A stretch of 27,903 nt of DNA from JBBQSU01 sp038234815. GTDB taxonomy: Bacteria; Planctomycetota; Phycisphaerae; Tepidisphaerales; Tepidisphaeraceae. The position numbers and the translations under genes are program-made. The stretch lies in assembly GCA_038234815.1 (NCBI GenBank), contig JBBQSU010000035.1, positions 1 through 27,903 on the forward strand, read 5' to 3'. This document shows positions 1 through 7,725 of the stretch, in pieces; the stretch's first letter is position 1, and each line of letters starts with the position of its first letter. The notes under the pieces were generated by a model. That model was not told the origin of the DNA. It did not search any database and saw nothing but the letters and a program-made list of their open reading frames with translations.

Positions 1-193
1 GGACTCACCGGGGGAGAAATGGGGCACCGAGGTGCCCTTCGGCAAGGGGCAGGTCGATCCGATCAATTTCATCACAGCACTTCGGGCCAGCGGATATGAC
101 GGATATTTATGCATCGAACGAGAAGGCGGGTCCGACTGGAAAACCGACGTGCCCGCGGCGCTGGCGGCGCTGCGCGAGGCCGAGGGCATCTGA
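1..193 (+). CDS. Sugar phosphate isomerase/epimerase-like protein, C-terminal fragment
   Basis: The frame starting at base 2 is open from the window edge to a TGA at 191-193 and encodes the last 63 residues of a protein. The tail contains GYDGYLCIEREGG followed by a helix rich in Ala and Leu. This is the usual end of TIM-barrel sugar phosphate isomerase/epimerase (AP endonuclease family 2, xylose isomerase-like) proteins, where the Glu of the IE pair on the last strand is commonly a metal ligand. Such proteins are numerous in planctomycetes. The substrate cannot be told from this fragment. The N-terminus lies outside the window, and the gene converges on the M50 protease gene. Confidence 0.7.
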   Translation, partial: DSPGEKWGTEVPFGKGQVDPINFITALRASGYDGYLCIEREGGSDWKTDVPAALAALREAEGI

Positions 194-222
194 CTTGCGC
201 TGCTGAGATCAATCGAAGATAG

Positions 223-253
223 AGCCTGGAGATTACGCGAATCCCCCCAGGCT
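223..253. terminator. Weak hairpin between convergent genes
   Basis: AGCCTGG at 223-229 is perfectly complementary to CCAGGCT at 247-253, with a 17-base loop. It lies between the end of the isomerase-like gene (193) and the end of the leftward M50 gene (260). Neither strand has a clear T run after the stem, so it is at best a weak bidirectional terminator. Confidence 0.3.
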
Positions 254-259
254 TGCGGC

Positions 260-1264
260 CTATATTCCCACCTGCCCGCGCCACTCAAAACTCATAATCG
301 CGTACATGAAAATCAGTACGATGCCCAGGCACAAATAGAGCAAAGCAATAACCCGCGAGGCCGTGCGGCTGATGTCGTAATAGGCCCCGCGTTGCCGACC
401 CGCTTTTAAGGTCGAAACGATGCGCGGAAACGCGAAAATGATCACCAGCAATAGGATCATGTTGACCGGCCGATGAGCGAGCACATCGCGGACGAGCAGG
501 CCGATCAAGCCGGCCACGCCCAGCATCCATATCCATGGGCTGATGGCGGCCGTGATGCGCCCGCCGTCCAGTGGCGGGACGGGAAGGAGGTTGAATAAAT
601 TCAGCAGGAAGCCGAGATACGCGATGGCAAATAATTCCGATGGTGTGACAATCGACCAGTTGGTGTGCCAAGCCAAGCCGTAACATACCAGCGCGCCGAT
701 CGTTCCGGCGATTGGCCCGCCGATGCCAACAACCGCTTCCACCTTGGCATCGGGCGGGGATTGCCGCAGGTTGATGATCGCACCCATGAAGGGGATAAAG
801 ACCGGCGGGCTAGCCCGCAGGTTGTACCAGCGCAGTGCAGCGACGTGTCCGAGTTCATGCACCAGCATCAAAATCACGAACCCCGCCGACACCACCCAGG
901 ACATTTCCTTAAACGCCCAGGTGTAGACAATCACACTGACAATCATGGAGCCGACTGTCTTGAAAATCGCCGTCCCCAGTGGATCGTTCGGCTGAAGATC
1001 ATCCGCCAGATCGCTGCCGGCTAGGGCTTCAATGCGCCGTTCCACTTCGGCGCATTCGCGGGAATTTGTGGGCAATAGAGGCAGCGCCTGCTCCCAAACC
1101 AACGCCGCGCCCTGAGGGTCAGTCGATTCCAATTGCATCGCTTCGCGCCTGAGGCGGTTCAGTTCTGGCAAACGTGTAAAGAGCCCGCAGGCCGGGCACG
1201 CCAGATCCGACGCATCGATCGATCCGCCGCAGCGGTTGCATGTACTTAACATTACGTCAGTCAT
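260..1264 (-). CDS. M50-family (site-2-protease-like) membrane metalloprotease with N-terminal zinc ribbon
   Basis: This 334-residue protein has two parts. The N-terminus holds two CxxC pairs (Cys9/Cys12 and Cys23/Cys26), a small zinc ribbon facing the cytosol. From about residue 105 it becomes a multi-pass membrane protein with HELGH at 136-140 (zinc-binding His136 and His140, catalytic Glu137) and PLDGGR at 231-236, whose Asp233 is the expected third zinc ligand. These are the two diagnostic motifs of M50 intramembrane proteases. The ATG at 1264 follows AGAGAAG at about 4 bases. It is the last gene of a leftward group behind the epimerase-like and hydrolase genes (48-bp gap). A tetratricopeptide-like helical stretch (about 35-85) links the ribbon to the membrane part. 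The substrate is unknown; no anti-sigma gene is nearby. Confidence 0.85.
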   Translation of the reverse strand: MTDVMLSTCNRCGGSIDASDLACPACGLFTRLPELNRLRREAMQLESTDPQGAALVWEQALPLLPTNSRECAEVERRIEALAGSDLADDLQPNDPLGTAIFKTVGSMIVSVIVYTWAFKEMSWVVSAGFVILMLVHELGHVAALRWYNLRASPPVFIPFMGAIINLRQSPPDAKVEAVVGIGGPIAGTIGALVCYGLAWHTNWSIVTPSELFAIAYLGFLLNLFNLLPVPPLDGGRITAAISPWIWMLGVAGLIGLLVRDVLAHRPVNMILLLVIIFAFPRIVSTLKAGRQRGAYYDISRTASRVIALLYLCLGIVLIFMYAIMSFEWRGQVGI

Positions 1265-1312
1265 TTACTTCTCTTTCGCTTGCTATATTGCGATTGTGCA
1301 AATTGGCGAACG

Positions 1313-2233
1313 TCATAACTCTGAGGCATAACCACCCAGCGTCGGGAGAAACGGCTGAGCCTGCCAGCCGAAATCAGTCTTGAATTTCGTCATATCGCAG
1401 GTGTTGTCTTCCTGGCTCATCAAAACCTGCGACTTGTTAAATGGTAGCATCGCGCCGGGTAACAGGCGCGCCACGAGCAGGGCATACCATGCGGGGATTG
1501 GCATGGCCAGGCGCGTATGTCCCAGGATCGTTCGAGCACAGGCGTGATGCAACTCCGGCCAAGTCAGTACGTCCGGTCCGCCGAGGTCGTAAATCTGCCC
1601 CACCGCGAGAGGATTGGCCAAGGACTCGGCAAACGCCCGGGCGACGTCTCTGACATAGACCGGCTGCAATCTTCCTGCGCCGGCCCAGCCGAGAAATCCC
1701 GATCCGAAATAGGGCATGAAGAAATAGGGCAAGGCTTTCCCGCGAGCCCAGGCGGCCTCATTTTTCATGAATTCCCCCTCAGGCCCATGAATCAGCGACG
1801 GACGAAAAATCGTCCACTCCAGCCCGCTGGCCTGTACAAGCTGGTCGGCTTCGTACTTGGTACGCTGATAGCCGCTTGTCGCTTCGGCATGAACCCCCAG
1901 GGCCGACATCTGCACATAGCGGCGCACGCCGGCACGCTTAGCGGCTTCGATCACATTCCGCGTCCCTTCGACATGAATACGTTCAAAGGTTGCATTCCCT
2001 TTTTCACGGATGACGCCGACGACGTGGATCACCGCGGTGCAATCTTTCATCGCAGCATCCAGCGATGCTTTATCGAACAGCCCGCCGGAAATTTGCCTTA
2101 CCTGCGCGCTTTGAACACCCAGGGGTTTGTCCTTCACCAGCGCGTTGACTTGCCAATCGGCCTCCAGCAATTCTTTCAAAATGGCCGAGCCAACGAATCC
2201 GCTGCCCCCGGTTAACATGACTTGCCTGGCCAT
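1313..2233 (-). CDS. NAD(P)-binding atypical short-chain dehydrogenase/epimerase (NDUFA9-like)
   Basis: This 306-residue protein has an N-terminal Rossmann fold with TGGSGFVGSAI at residues 8-18, the glycine-rich dinucleotide-binding motif of extended and atypical SDRs. Other visible SDR marks are VIHVVGVIRE near 68-77, the SALGV strand near 109-113, and GYQRTKYEAD near 121-130, which supplies the Tyr and Lys of the YxxxK active site pattern with a changed spacing. The closest family by motif is the complex I subunit NDUFA9-like nucleotide-sugar epimerase group. The substrate is unknown. The ATG at 2233 follows GGAG at about 9 bases. It lies between the hydrolase (72-bp gap) and the M50 protease (48-bp gap), all leftward, so they probably form one transcription unit. 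Confidence 0.8.
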   Translation of the reverse strand: MARQVMLTGGSGFVGSAILKELLEADWQVNALVKDKPLGVQSAQVRQISGGLFDKASLDAAMKDCTAVIHVVGVIREKGNATFERIHVEGTRNVIEAAKRAGVRRYVQMSALGVHAEATSGYQRTKYEADQLVQASGLEWTIFRPSLIHGPEGEFMKNEAAWARGKALPYFFMPYFGSGFLGWAGAGRLQPVYVRDVARAFAESLANPLAVGQIYDLGGPDVLTWPELHHACARTILGHTRLAMPIPAWYALLVARLLPGAMLPFNKSQVLMSQEDNTCDMTKFKTDFGWQAQPFLPTLGGYASEL

Positions 2234-2305
2234 TGCTCAAAGCTCCGATCGGTCCTGGCATTTCTGCCGCGCTTGCTCACTCGTGGTTCGATCATATTCC
2301 CGGCG

Positions 2306-3241
2306 TTACACGAAAATCCTGCCCGACAGGAATTCACGTATGGCATTGGAGTAAGTTTCAGGATTTTGCGAGTACCCCATTAAGTGCCCCGCATTGGGCA
2401 GATTGCACCAAACCCCGCCGTGCTGAGCAATCGACTGAGACAAGCTCTGACGCTCGGCGGCGGAGATAAACGCATCCTCTTCCGCCACCATGGCAAAAAC
2501 AGGGCAGCGCGCTGCGTGAATCAGCTCACTGGCGCGAAATTTCGTGAAGCGCGACCGGCTTGCCAACTCGGCGAACCGCAAGGCGATCAATCGCAACGCA
2601 CCCGCGGGCTGGTTAGCCAGCCGAAGTTGCTCGGCCATTCCGGTGGCGAAGCTTTCGATCGGGCTTTCCAGAATGATCCCCGCGAGATCGTCGCGACCCT
2701 CCGCTGCGGCCAGGCAGGTCAGAGCGCCAGCACTGATGCCGAAAAGCACCAGTCGCCGCGTGGCCAAAGGGAAGGCGATTTTCAGTTGATCGATGACCTG
2801 CCGAAGATCGTGATGTTCTCGCCAGCCACCGGTGCTGATGCGCCCCTGGCTTTGGCCATGCGCCCGGAGGTCGATCGCCAATAGATTGCATCCTGCGTCG
2901 CGGAACGGCCCGGCCCAGGCGATCGCGCCCACCTTGGCGTCGGCATAGCCATGCACCAGTATCACGCAGCGGTCGCTGGCCGTTTCCGCTGGCATCCACC
3001 ACCCCTTCAAGCGAATCGGCTTGGTGCCAACTTCAAAGGTCAGTTCTTCGTAATGAATCCCAAGATCGGCGGGGCTAAGCCGTTTGAGCAAATAGAGCGC
3101 CTTGCCGTCGGTCATGCGTGGGGGGTGCAAAATGCCATATGCCAGCAGCCCCGCGACCGTGAAAACGGCCAGCACCATTGTTGCAAAGAGCACCAGTAGA
3201 AACATCAGCATCGGTGCCCAAGACAATACCCGCTCGGTCAT
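2306..3241 (-). CDS. Membrane-anchored alpha/beta hydrolase
   Basis: The 311-residue protein begins with one long hydrophobic segment (about residues 8-36), which should anchor it in the cytoplasmic membrane. A serine hydrolase fold follows: HG of the oxyanion region at 97-98, nucleophile elbow G-I-S-A-G at 168-172 with Ser170, acid Asp256 (AEEDAF) and His286 (NAGHLM). All members of the catalytic triad are present in the right order. The family is large (esterases, BAAT/DUF-type hydrolases), so the substrate is open. The ATG at 3241 has GAGAA about 6 bases upstream. It is transcribed divergently from the LysM lipoprotein gene across a 79-bp gap that must hold both promoters. Confidence 0.8.
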   Translation of the reverse strand: MTERVLSWAPMLMFLLVLFATMVLAVFTVAGLLAYGILHPPRMTDGKALYLLKRLSPADLGIHYEELTFEVGTKPIRLKGWWMPAETASDRCVILVHGYADAKVGAIAWAGPFRDAGCNLLAIDLRAHGQSQGRISTGGWREHHDLRQVIDQLKIAFPLATRRLVLFGISAGALTCLAAAEGRDDLAGIILESPIESFATGMAEQLRLANQPAGALRLIALRFAELASRSRFTKFRASELIHAARCPVFAMVAEEDAFISAAERQSLSQSIAQHGGVWCNLPNAGHLMGYSQNPETYSNAIREFLSGRIFV

Positions 3242-3320
3242 TCAAGTTCTCGCGCGGCAACGTCCGATACTAATTCTGTGCCTGAAAGGAATCAGGCAAG
3301 CACCCCTAACGGAGCCTTCC

Positions 3321-3725
3321 ATGCGATTTCTTACCACCCTCGCTATCTTGACCCTGGCGTTTTCGATCATTGGTTGCACCAACAACACCACGACCAAAAA
3401 GACCGATGCGGCCAGCGGCAACAACTTGACCGACCTGGCACCAATGACGAGCAGCTCAACAGCTTACAAGCCTGAGCCTGTCACTACCGTCACGCCGGCC
3501 CCGCTGACTAGCAATGAACTGGCCATGTCCACCACCCCGGCGACGGGTGTGCAAACCGGCCCCGCGGCCAGTGGATCCAATCATGTGGTGAAAAAAGGTG
3601 AAACGCTTTACAGCCTGGCCCGGCAGCGCTATGGCGACGGTAAGCAGTGGCAGAAAATCGCTTCGGCCAATCCCGGCGTCTCTCCAAATGCCCTGAAGGT
3701 CGGCCAGACGATCGTGATACCGTAG
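3321..3725 (+). CDS. LysM-domain lipoprotein
   Basis: I chose the ATG at 3321, which follows a CGGAG ribosome site and begins a clear lipoprotein signal (MRFLTTLAILTLAFSIIGC), with lipid-modified Cys19. The mature part is a Thr/Ser/Pro-rich linker of about 65 residues, then one C-terminal LysM domain (about residues 86-134, starting HVVKKGETLYSLARQRYGD and ending GQTIVIP). LysM domains bind N-acetylglucosamine in peptidoglycan. The 134-residue product would therefore sit on a membrane and contact the cell wall. No catalytic domain is attached, so a structural or tethering role is likely. A strong terminator follows directly. Confidence 0.85.
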   Translation: MRFLTTLAILTLAFSIIGCTNNTTTKKTDAASGNNLTDLAPMTSSSTAYKPEPVTTVTPAPLTSNELAMSTTPATGVQTGPAASGSNHVVKKGETLYSLARQRYGDGKQWQKIASANPGVSPNALKVGQTIVIP

Positions 3726-3756
3726 ATTCGATTACCCGCCAAAATAAACTCTTGGC

Positions 3757-3798
3757 AAGCCCGGGTGATGTGATAATCGCCCGGGCTTTTCTATTTTC
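3757..3798 (+). terminator. Rho-independent terminator of the LysM gene
   Basis: AAGCCCGGG at 3757-3765 pairs perfectly with CCCGGGCTT at 3780-3788 across a 14-base loop, and TT-CTATTTT follows. The T run is on the rightward side only. It sits 31 bases after the LysM stop codon and just before the end of the convergent PilZ gene. Confidence 0.8.
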
Positions 3799-3800
3799 GA

Positions 3801-4259
3801 TTAACCGGCGGCGCGAAGCTTACGCTCGATGGCGTGGACAAGGCGGGTGATCGGCCCCTCGCGACCGATGGAGCCGGCCGGCGCGGTTTGCGGCGCCAAA
3901 AGAATGTCATCTTGTGCGCTCAGGATGCGATCGAACTTCGCGCCAATCCCGAATAATCCCGGGGCCAACGGTTCCCAATACACCACCGAACACATCATTG
4001 GAATCGTGTGCGTGCGCGTCGGCAGCAGCATGACGAACTGTTCGTCGAGCGCCAGACGGGTGTCATGCAGAATGCCGATCCCGCTTGCCGAGATGTCGCG
4101 CACCTTGACGCTGGCGGCTAGGCTGCCGGAGTCATTGACGCGCACCAGCGACACATTGCCCTGAACCCCGACGCGCGCTTTCAGCCGCTTGCCCTGTTCG
4201 TTCGAGAACCAGTCGTGAATATCCTGAATTTCCAGGCCCGATAACAACATGCGACGCAC
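3801..4259 (-). CDS. PilZ-domain protein (probable c-di-GMP receptor)
   Basis: The 152-residue protein is a single domain with a PilZ signature: a basic N-terminal stretch with KRLKAR near residues 24-29, VRDISASGIGI (about 53-63, matching the D/NxSxxG core) and a GIGAKF strand near 102-107. In PilZ proteins the basic Arg residues and the D/NxSxxG turn hold cyclic di-GMP. Here the N-terminal Arg pair is less regular than RxxxR, so ligand binding is likely but not certain. The longest frame starts with GTG at 4259 (GAGG four bases upstream); an ATG at 4250 with AAGG eight bases upstream is an equal alternative. It stands alone, convergent with the LysM gene. Confidence 0.7.
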   Translation of the reverse strand: MRRMLLSGLEIQDIHDWFSNEQGKRLKARVGVQGNVSLVRVNDSGSLAASVKVRDISASGIGILHDTRLALDEQFVMLLPTRTHTIPMMCSVVYWEPLAPGLFGIGAKFDRILSAQDDILLAPQTAPAGSIGREGPITRLVHAIERKLRAAG

Positions 4260-4390
4260 CTTTCCTCGCGGGTCAATCTTTCGCCCGACGGGGTGTTCAT
4301 CGAATGTATTCGGGTGCTGGTTTAGCCCGCAGGGGCATTCGGCGAGGGACTGGGGCAGAAATCAGCAACCACCGGCGCGGCCTGTGACGT

Positions 4391-5125
4391 CTAGGCGGGC
4401 CAGAGTTCAAACAGGCGAATAGGCCTGGGGCGTGTGACGACCGGCTCTTCGTGCATCACGAGTTGCCACTGGCGGTCCTCGATCCAGGCCCCGAAATCGT
4501 CGCCGGTCTGCCGGCCCGGCTCGCCGAGCAACACGCGACCGTTGGCCGACAGATGCGCTTTCCAGAAGGTTTCAAGAAATGGCCACTGCTTGCGCTCGTA
4601 AAGAATATCGGCCCCGAGAATCAGGTCGAAGGACTCGGACAGGTGATCGATCTGCCAGTTGATCTGCCGGCTGCGCACGTGGGCGGCCCAGGAAAGGCTG
4701 TTCAAGCGAGCAAAAAGAAGTCCAGAGGTTTCCAGATCGGCAAACAACACGCGTGCGCCCAGCATGGCTGCGACCGTGCCCGACAAGCCCATGCCACATC
4801 CCAGATCAAGGACATTTCGGCCGGGCAACAGGAACGCCGAACCGGGTGATTGTTGCCTGGCGAGAAACTGTCCGATCCCCGGTGCCGAATCCCACAATTC
4901 GGCCCAATAGGGCAGGTGCTGCGGGTCGCTCTCCCGCTGGCCGGTCAATTTCTCCAGCCGGTCGCATTCCGCGGCCACTTCATCCAGCACGCGGTCGGGG
5001 TCTTTGATTCGGGTGAAATCGAAAGTTGTGGAACCGAACGTGACCGGTTGCGTGCTCGTTTCGTACCGGCGATGGATGCGGGCCAGCAGCGCCTGCCGAT
5101 TAGTAGGCATGGTGCGTCGGCTCAA
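4391..5125 (-). CDS. Class I SAM-dependent methyltransferase (Methyltransf_16 / METTL-type)
   Basis: The 244-residue protein has LPYWAELWDSA at about residues 71-81, typical of the METTL21/METTL23-like lysine methyltransferase group. The SAM-binding motif VLDLGCGMGLSG follows near 105-116, then an acidic strand end (LFADLE), and DLILGADILYE near 166-176 as post-motif. The target is probably a protein but cannot be named. The longest frame starts with TTG at 5125, supported by GGAGGG ten bases upstream. An ATG at 5110 lies 15 bases further in without its own ribosome site. Either start overlaps the end of the Yip1-like gene (stop at 5100), indicating translational coupling. Confidence 0.75.
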   Translation of the reverse strand: MSRRTMPTNRQALLARIHRRYETSTQPVTFGSTTFDFTRIKDPDRVLDEVAAECDRLEKLTGQRESDPQHLPYWAELWDSAPGIGQFLARQQSPGSAFLLPGRNVLDLGCGMGLSGTVAAMLGARVLFADLETSGLLFARLNSLSWAAHVRSRQINWQIDHLSESFDLILGADILYERKQWPFLETFWKAHLSANGRVLLGEPGRQTGDDFGAWIEDRQWQLVMHEEPVVTRPRPIRLFELWPA

Positions 5126-5843
5126 GATAATCCAGCCCTCCGCCGGCGGTCAGGAAGCCAAAGGCGGTGTCCACGGCAAAGACAATGCCGGCGATAAGCG
5201 CGCCGGTGACCACGATCGATACCAGCACGCCGACGATCGCGCCGCCTTTGCTTAGTCGCAATCTTTTCACGCCGACGATGCAGAATAGCACGGTAATCCA
5301 CAGCAGCGCCAGTCCCGGGCCGACAAACGGCACCACAGCCAGCAGGCTGGGGCCGAAACAATACGCCAGCACGTTTTGCATGACCACCGCGGGCGTTGTC
5401 TTGCTAAATTCAGTTGCGACGAGTTTGAGAAAAAGTCCGCTGAAGATTTTCAGCAGGATCATCGGGGCAAAAAAGCCAACGACGAACTTGAGGGCCACGC
5501 CGAGAAAATACGTCTTGGGATCCCCCATCCAGTTCGGCTGGGACACGCGGTGCTGGTACCAGAGCAAAGAGTGGATGGCCCACGAGCAGGCCCAGAAAAA
5601 CGAGCATCCGAGCACAAATCCGCGGGCGTCGGTAAGGGTTTCGGGGCGCCGAATCTGGTGGGTTAATTTGACGGGGCTGAACATGGAGGAAATGGCCGTC
5701 TTGAAGAAGGCCGGGATCATTCCGCGCTCGCCACGCTCTTCCCAGGGGGTGTTGGTTCCCGGGGTCATCAGATCAAAGTAAGCAGTGCGCTTTTTTTGCA
5801 GCGCCGCGATGTCGATGCCTTCGGGCCGCTTGATCATTGCCAT
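5100..5843 (-). CDS. Yip1-like polytopic membrane protein
   Basis: A 247-residue protein with a polar N-terminus of about 70 residues and four to five hydrophobic segments after it (roughly 75-95, 110-135, 152-172, 175-193, 203-228). The arrangement, including a short polar PETLTDARGF loop before the first segment, fits the bacterial Yip1-domain family, whose function is unknown. Two possible ATG starts (5843 and 5837) lie close together and neither has a clear ribosome site. The coding end overlaps the methyltransferase start, so the two are probably co-expressed. It lies 131 bp downstream of cbiX in the same direction and may be read through from the heme operon. Confidence 0.55.
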   Translation of the reverse strand: MAMIKRPEGIDIAALQKKRTAYFDLMTPGTNTPWEERGERGMIPAFFKTAISSMFSPVKLTHQIRRPETLTDARGFVLGCSFFWACSWAIHSLLWYQHRVSQPNWMGDPKTYFLGVALKFVVGFFAPMILLKIFSGLFLKLVATEFSKTTPAVVMQNVLAYCFGPSLLAVVPFVGPGLALLWITVLFCIVGVKRLRLSKGGAIVGVLVSIVVTGALIAGIVFAVDTAFGFLTAGGGLDYLEPTHHAY

Positions 5844-5974
5844 GCGGCTATTGTCGGACAGAGCGGGATGGTTCGCAAATGCTGCGACGCTGCGCCACGT
5901 GGCGATTTGTTCGCAGCCGATTTACGCGCGCGACCCTGGCGCTTGCAAAATTTGCGACCGCCGCTCGGCCATGT

Positions 5975-6382
5975 TCATTTTCCCGATGAAACGCCTTCGC
6001 CTTCGACGACCGCCAGACATTCACTTGCCCGGCGATGGACGACTGCAAGCACTTGCTCCTCAATGCCCAAACAATGGGCAATGCGGTAACGAGTGCCGGG
6101 GAACTGCTTGGCCGCCTGCGAGGCCAGGTGTGGGATGTCCACGCGGATGTGTTTGCCGGGGCCGAGGAAAAACGGACAGACGATGATGCGCGTAGCCCCG
6201 CGTTGCACGCAGCGGGCGTATGCCTGGTTCATCGTCGGGTCGGCCAGTTCCATGTGGGCGGGTTCGACGATCGGAAATTGCTCCAAGTAATGACTGGCAA
6301 ACTGCGCGGCCAGTTCTTCAAGCATCTGGTTGCTCTCGGCGTTGCGAGAGCCATGGTCAATGATGATCAGTCCGGTAGTCAT
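5975..6382 (-). CDS. CbiX/SirB-type sirohydrochlorin chelatase
   Basis: The 135-residue protein starts with LIIIDHGSRN (His10) and has PFFLGPGKHIRVDIP (His78). These are the metal-site motifs of the short single-domain CbiX family, which inserts Fe2+ or Co2+ into sirohydrochlorin for siroheme or cobalamin. The length matches short CbiX proteins that act as dimers; the classical class II chelatases are twice as long. The ATG at 6382 has GGAG five bases upstream. It lies 65 bp after hemA in the same direction, at the end of the cytochrome maturation cluster. A siroheme role fits this context because no cobalamin genes are present. Fe versus Co preference cannot be read from the sequence. Confidence 0.85.
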   Translation of the reverse strand: MTTGLIIIDHGSRNAESNQMLEELAAQFASHYLEQFPIVEPAHMELADPTMNQAYARCVQRGATRIIVCPFFLGPGKHIRVDIPHLASQAAKQFPGTRYRIAHCLGIEEQVLAVVHRRASECLAVVEGEGVSSGK

Positions 6383-6447
6383 GCATACTCCACTAGTTGC
6401 CGGACTGACCAGACGTGTGCCTCCCGACCACGCGGGATTCCCATCGC

Positions 6448-7725
6448 CTACACCTGGTCGTCCAACGCCTGTCTGGCCCTACTGGCCGCTTCATGAAACT
6501 CACTGGCAAAATGCGGGCTGGCCGATCGTCGGCGAAGCGAATTCACACACGGGTGCATGAATTTGCCAGCCAGTCGTTCAACAAGCCGCTCGATTTCTTT
6601 CTGCTGGGCCGGGCTAAAGTCCGGGCACCGGCCCTTGAGCCGCTTCAATTCCGAATCACACAGATCGCGGGCATCACGGAACATCTGCTCGATGAGCGGA
6701 TTGAGCTTGGTCTGATCGAGCCAGCGGTCAAAGATCGTGACTTCCTCGTCGAGAATGCGTTCGCAGGCTTCAAGTTGGGTATTCCGCTGTTCCTGGTTTT
6801 CCTTGACGATCTTGCCGAGGGCGTCGATGTCGTAGACATAGACTTGGCCCAGTTCCGCGACAGCCGAATCGACATTGCGAGGCACCGCCAAGTCAATGAA
6901 GAAGAGCAAACGGCCGTGCCGGCGCTTCTGGGCTTCACGCACGCGCTCGGCGGTGATGAATGGCAGGGGGCAGGCGGTAGCCGTGATGACGATATCCGCC
7001 TCGACGAGTTGCTCGTCAAGCGAACTAAAAGGAACCGCCTGTCCCTGGCACGCTTCGGCCAAGAGACGGGCATTGGCCAGAGTGCGCGTGGTGACGACAA
7101 ACCGGCTGGCGTTGGCATCGCGGAGGTATTGGCAGACAAGCTGTGCCATGTCACCGGCACCGACGACCAGGGTTTGCTTGCTGCTGAAATCGTCAAAAAT
7201 CCGCTTGGCGACATCCACCGCCACGCTGGAAACACTGGTCTTGCCTTCAGCAATTTTGGTTTCCGTGCGGACGCGCTTGGAGACTTCAAACGCCTGATGG
7301 AAAAGCCGATTGAGCACCCGCCCGGTAGTGCCCTGTTCGGAACTGAGGGCATAGGCATTTTTGACCTGATTGACGATCTGGGCTTCTCCCAGAACCATCG
7401 AATCCAGCCCGCTGACGACACGGAAAATGTGCCGGACTGCGGCCTCGCCGGTCAGGGCGTAGAGGTAATTCCTGAACTGGTGGACCGGGATATCCTTGGC
7501 CTGAGCTAAAAAGGTGATAATGTCCGATTCATTGGGCGAGTCGTTCTCACTATGGACATAGAACTCGACGCGATTGCAGGTGCTGATGATGGCGGCCTCA
7601 CAGTCGCCGAATTGCTTTCGGAAAAGCATGAGCGCGGTAGATGCGCTATCGCGGCCGAACGCGAGTTGCTCGCGGACGTCCACGGGGGCGGTGTGATGAT
7701 TCAGGCCGATGACTCGAATACTCAT
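6448..7725 (-). CDS. hemA: Glutamyl-tRNA reductase
   Basis: The 425-residue protein carries the hallmarks of HemA, which reduces glutamyl-tRNA(Glu) to glutamate-1-semialdehyde with NADPH, the first committed step of C5-pathway tetrapyrrole synthesis. Visible marks are the N-terminal GLNHHTAPVDVRE, STCNRVEFY with the catalytic Cys50, GLDSMVLGEAQI (106-117), the NADPH site VVGAGDMAQ (187-195), and a C-terminal dimerisation helix region ending near LKRLKGRCPDFS. Length is normal for the family. The ATG overlaps the ccmC stop in an ATGA junction (4 bp) and has GGAGG in the ccmC coding end, so translation is coupled to ccmC. This ties heme precursor supply to cytochrome c maturation. Confidence 0.97.
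   Translation of the reverse strand: MSIRVIGLNHHTAPVDVREQLAFGRDSASTALMLFRKQFGDCEAAIISTCNRVEFYVHSENDSPNESDIITFLAQAKDIPVHQFRNYLYALTGEAAVRHIFRVVSGLDSMVLGEAQIVNQVKNAYALSSEQGTTGRVLNRLFHQAFEVSKRVRTETKIAEGKTSVSSVAVDVAKRIFDDFSSKQTLVVGAGDMAQLVCQYLRDANASRFVVTTRTLANARLLAEACQGQAVPFSSLDEQLVEADIVITATACPLPFITAERVREAQKRRHGRLLFFIDLAVPRNVDSAVAELGQVYVYDIDALGKIVKENQEQRNTQLEACERILDEEVTIFDRWLDQTKLNPLIEQMFRDARDLCDSELKRLKGRCPDFSPAQQKEIERLVERLAGKFMHPCVNSLRRRSASPHFASEFHEAASRARQALDDQV

Noticed and set aside
6415..7509. A 364-codon rightward frame opposite hemA
   Set aside because: Fully antisense to a certain hemA gene, with no domain or ribosome site.
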